Source of the DNA: Acidobacteriaceae bacterium
Lineage (GTDB): Bacteria > Acidobacteriota > Terriglobia > Terriglobales > Acidobacteriaceae
Reading direction: 5' to 3'
DNA length: 5,719 bases
Assembly: GCA_025929125.1 (NCBI GenBank)
Contig: JAICMT010000124.1
Location: 1 to 5,719 of the forward strand
Below are positions 4,227 to 5,719 of the stretch, in pieces; position 1 is the first letter of the stretch, and each line of letters begins with the position of its first letter. The notes beneath the pieces are model-generated. The model did no database searches, had not been told where the DNA came from, and saw only the letters and a list, made by a program, of their open reading frames with translations. A program made the position numbers and the translations under genes.

Positions 4227-5444
4227 TCAGTGCGGTACTCCCATCCGTGCCGCCATACCTCGTAGCTCTGACCCTCCGGCCGTAGCCCGCGCCCGGCCGA
4301 GGAGGTACGCCACACTCTCCCGAACCGGCCCGCTGTTGCGGATGCGCTGCGGGGCAACCTCTTCTGCCCGGCGCAGCCAGCGTACGGCTTCCGACCTGGT
4401 TTTGGGTTCCCTGGCCAAACCGCGGCCGACGTCGGCGAAGAAGTCAGCCCGCCTGGACGAGCGGGGATCGAACTTGTCGAGTGCCACCTGCTCGGCCAGC
4501 TCCAGCATGGCCCCACCCGCCTGGCCCTGCTCCACGCCGACACTCACGCGCCAGACATTGACGTTGGTGGCCGAGAACGACTGCCAGTTCTCCATCGGTT
4601 GGTCAGGGATGTGCTGGGCAATCTGGGCAGCCGCATCGAGCCACTGCGAAGCCGTCTCTCCTCGCTGGATGGCCGCCGCAGACAAGGAGGCAGTCAGCGA
4701 GATCATGCCGAGCACTTGCAGCCCGAGCGGATCAGTGGCGTGTGGTTCGAGCTGGTCGGCAGCCCGCTGGGCGGCGATGAGCGTGCGGTCCCGAGACGCC
4801 GCCCGGGATAGGGTATTGAGCCAGACGAAATCCGCCTTGCCCTTGTAAATCGGGTCATCGAGTAGTGCGGCTGCTTCTTGCGCCCGAAGTGCGGCCAGGT
4901 GGGCAAGGTCGCTGTAGTTCAGATTCTTGGCCGTGAAAGTGGCGACGGCGCAGGCTTCCACCAGCGTCTCCAGCGCCAGGCGGTGGGCGGCTTCGTCGTC
5001 GGGGTCGGCCACGTGGTAGTGCAACTCATCAAGCACATCCGGCAGGGCCTGCCCGGTGCCGACGTAGTTGCAGGCCCGACGCATCGGTTCGATCTCATCC
5101 GCCACCATGCGCACCAGTTCAGCAAGCGGGCGGGCGTGATCCACCGCGGGCGTAGAGAGGGTGTTGGTCTGCAAGGCCACCCTTAGCGCCGGAACACTCA
5201 TGTGCGGATCGGACTGCAACCGGTCAGCGCTGAGATGCGGCCCGCCAACGAGGTCAGCCTCAGACACCCGGAGTGCGTTGGCGAGGGCTGCGATATGCGA
5301 CCGGCGATCAAGTGGCCGGTGGCCTGCCTCAACCATAGAGATAAACGACGGCGACAGACCAGCCAAGCCCGCCAGTTGCACCTGTGTTTTGCCGCGCCAC
5401 CGGCGCAGCGTGCGGAGCCGAGCGCCGATGGTGATTTCGTCCAC
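4227..5444 (-). CDS. XRE-family helix-turn-helix transcriptional regulator with large helical C-terminal domain
   Basis: This ~405-aa cytoplasmic regulator starts with an HTH of the Cro/C1 (XRE) type: I-G-A-R-L-R-T-L-R-R (6-15), then helix-turn-helix at ~21-40 (Q-V-Q-L-A-G-L-A-G-L-S-P-S-F-I-S-M-V-E-A) and the conserved E39-A-G-x-R. Residues ~70 to the end are Ala/Leu/Glu-rich and almost wholly helical. They look like a TPR-like array of the type seen in long actinobacterial XRE proteins, where it may sense a peptide or small ligand. No enzymatic motif is seen. The frame extends upstream to GTG 5471, which has no ribosome site; GTG 5444 has AGAAGG nine bases upstream and fits the usual distance to the HTH, so it is chosen. 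A flavoprotein-like gene ends ~100 bases upstream on the same strand. The downstream secreted-protein gene is a conceivable target. Family sure, ligand and targets unknown. Confidence 0.92.
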   Translation of the reverse strand: MDEITIGARLRTLRRWRGKTQVQLAGLAGLSPSFISMVEAGHRPLDRRSHIAALANALRVSEADLVGGPHLSADRLQSDPHMSVPALRVALQTNTLSTPAVDHARPLAELVRMVADEIEPMRRACNYVGTGQALPDVLDELHYHVADPDDEAAHRLALETLVEACAVATFTAKNLNYSDLAHLAALRAQEAAALLDDPIYKGKADFVWLNTLSRAASRDRTLIAAQRAADQLEPHATDPLGLQVLGMISLTASLSAAAIQRGETASQWLDAAAQIAQHIPDQPMENWQSFSATNVNVWRVSVGVEQGQAGGAMLELAEQVALDKFDPRSSRRADFFADVGRGLAREPKTRSEAVRWLRRAEEVAPQRIRNSGPVRESVAYLLGRARATAGGSELRGMAARMGVPH

Positions 5445-5453
5445 GACCTGGCA

Positions 5454-5459
5454 CCTTCT
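5454..5459 (-). promoter_or_regulatory. Shine-Dalgarno sequence deciding the XRE regulator start
   Basis: On the minus strand AGAAGG lies nine bases before GTG 5444. The alternative GTG at 5471 has no comparable site, so the shorter protein is preferred. Confidence 0.5.
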
Positions 5460-5544
5460 CTCGGGGAGCACCTGCTACCAGCGTAGACGGAAGCGCGCCG
5501 ATCGGTGGCGGTGGTGCGTAACGGGACGTCCGGCGTCACTTCTG

Positions 5545-5718
5545 TCAGCTAGGAACGATGCTGTCACGCCTGGTAGCGCCAAGTTTCAGCAGTTCACTGC
5601 ATAGCTCCTCCCACGGGAAGACTGCCGGTTCCGGGGTGGCTTGGGGCAAACGGGAGCGATCCAGCAGCACGGTCACGCCCCACTCTCTGAGGGCGGTTAC
5701 GCTGCGGTCGAAGGCCGG
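5545..5718 (-). CDS. Probable flavoprotein (phosphopantothenoylcysteine decarboxylase-like), C-terminal fragment
   Basis: A minus-strand frame enters from the right edge and ends at TGA 5545-5547, giving 57 residues. It reads P-A-F-D-R-S-V-T-A-L-R-E-W-G-V-T-V-L-L-D, then later F-P-W-E-E-L-C-S-E-L-L. The pattern (A/P)-F-x-x-S-(V/L)-x-x-L-R-x-x-G-V-x-V, followed by F-P-W and a closing helix, fits my recollection of the C-terminus of actinobacterial 'flavoprotein' genes related to Dfp/CoaC FMN-binding decarboxylases. Those genes often sit beside XRE regulators. The FMN-binding and catalytic His regions are outside the window, so cofactor and activity cannot be checked. It lies ~100 bases upstream of the regulator in the same direction, so the two may share a transcript. 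The reading frame is well supported; the family is moderately so. Confidence 0.65.
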   Translation of the reverse strand, partial: PAFDRSVTALREWGVTVLLDRSRLPQATPEPAVFPWEELCSELLKLGATRRDSIVPS

Positions 5719-5719
5719 A

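Noticed and set aside
4222..4235. CCGCA-TCAG-TGCGG hairpin across the regulator stop codon
   Set aside because: A 5-bp stem overlapping coding sequence is expected by chance in GC-rich DNA. The better terminator is at 4170-4187.
4144..4848. 234-codon plus-strand frame opposite the XRE regulator
   Set aside because: It is a shadow of a confidently identified minus-strand gene. The Ser/Arg/Ala-rich composition shows no domain, and the start lacks a good ribosome site.
4878..5604. Further plus-strand frames (4878-5186, 5161-5604, 5202-5486) opposite the regulator
   Set aside because: These are antisense shadows of the HTH gene and its upstream gap, without domain-like sequence.

Overview
The window looks like high-GC actinobacterial DNA. 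The proteins are rich in Ala, Arg and Gly, GTG starts are used for at least three genes, Shine-Dalgarno sequences are strong, and the gene types are familiar from Streptomyces-like genomes: a large XRE regulator with a helical repeat-like C-terminus, a flavoprotein C-terminus, and actinobacterial-type hypothetical proteins. The genus cannot be fixed from the sequence alone. Mobile-element debris sits beside small genes of unknown function, so this reads as an accessory region (genomic island, integrative element or plasmid) meeting more ordinary regulatory and metabolic genes.

Left part (1-2125): the C-terminal tail of an IS30-family transposase is followed by a complete single-gene IS66-family element with perfect 17-bp terminal inverted repeats (220-236 and 1841-1857). 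The transposase at 336-1793 keeps its visible DDE-type residues. Immediately right of the element, an open frame enters without its own start. It reads as the last ~89 residues of a DNA cytosine methyltransferase ending at 2125. The two flanks of the IS share no target duplication, and the left flank is not recognisable methyltransferase sequence. The gene was therefore both interrupted and rearranged, or lost its 5' part.

Middle part (2126-3141, + strand): two genes of unknown function (117 and 186 aa) lie just downstream of the methyltransferase remnant, each with a strong Shine-Dalgarno sequence. They were probably an operon with it. Converging on them from the minus strand is a 70-aa single-pass membrane protein candidate in a locally A+T-rich stretch.

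Right part (3432-5719, - strand): a secreted 137-aa protein with a signal peptide ends at a perfect 15-bp hairpin terminator. Its roughly 340-bp upstream region holds a 23-codon open frame on the opposite strand with a consensus Shine-Dalgarno sequence, overlapping hairpins, and a terminator for the next gene. Then come a ~405-aa XRE-type regulator and, ~100 bp upstream on the same strand, the C-terminus of a probable flavoprotein running off the window. No RNA gene, CRISPR array or origin was recognised. The best candidates for something undescribed are the two conserved-looking unknown genes beside the broken methyltransferase, the secreted protein, and the 23-residue peptide frame.
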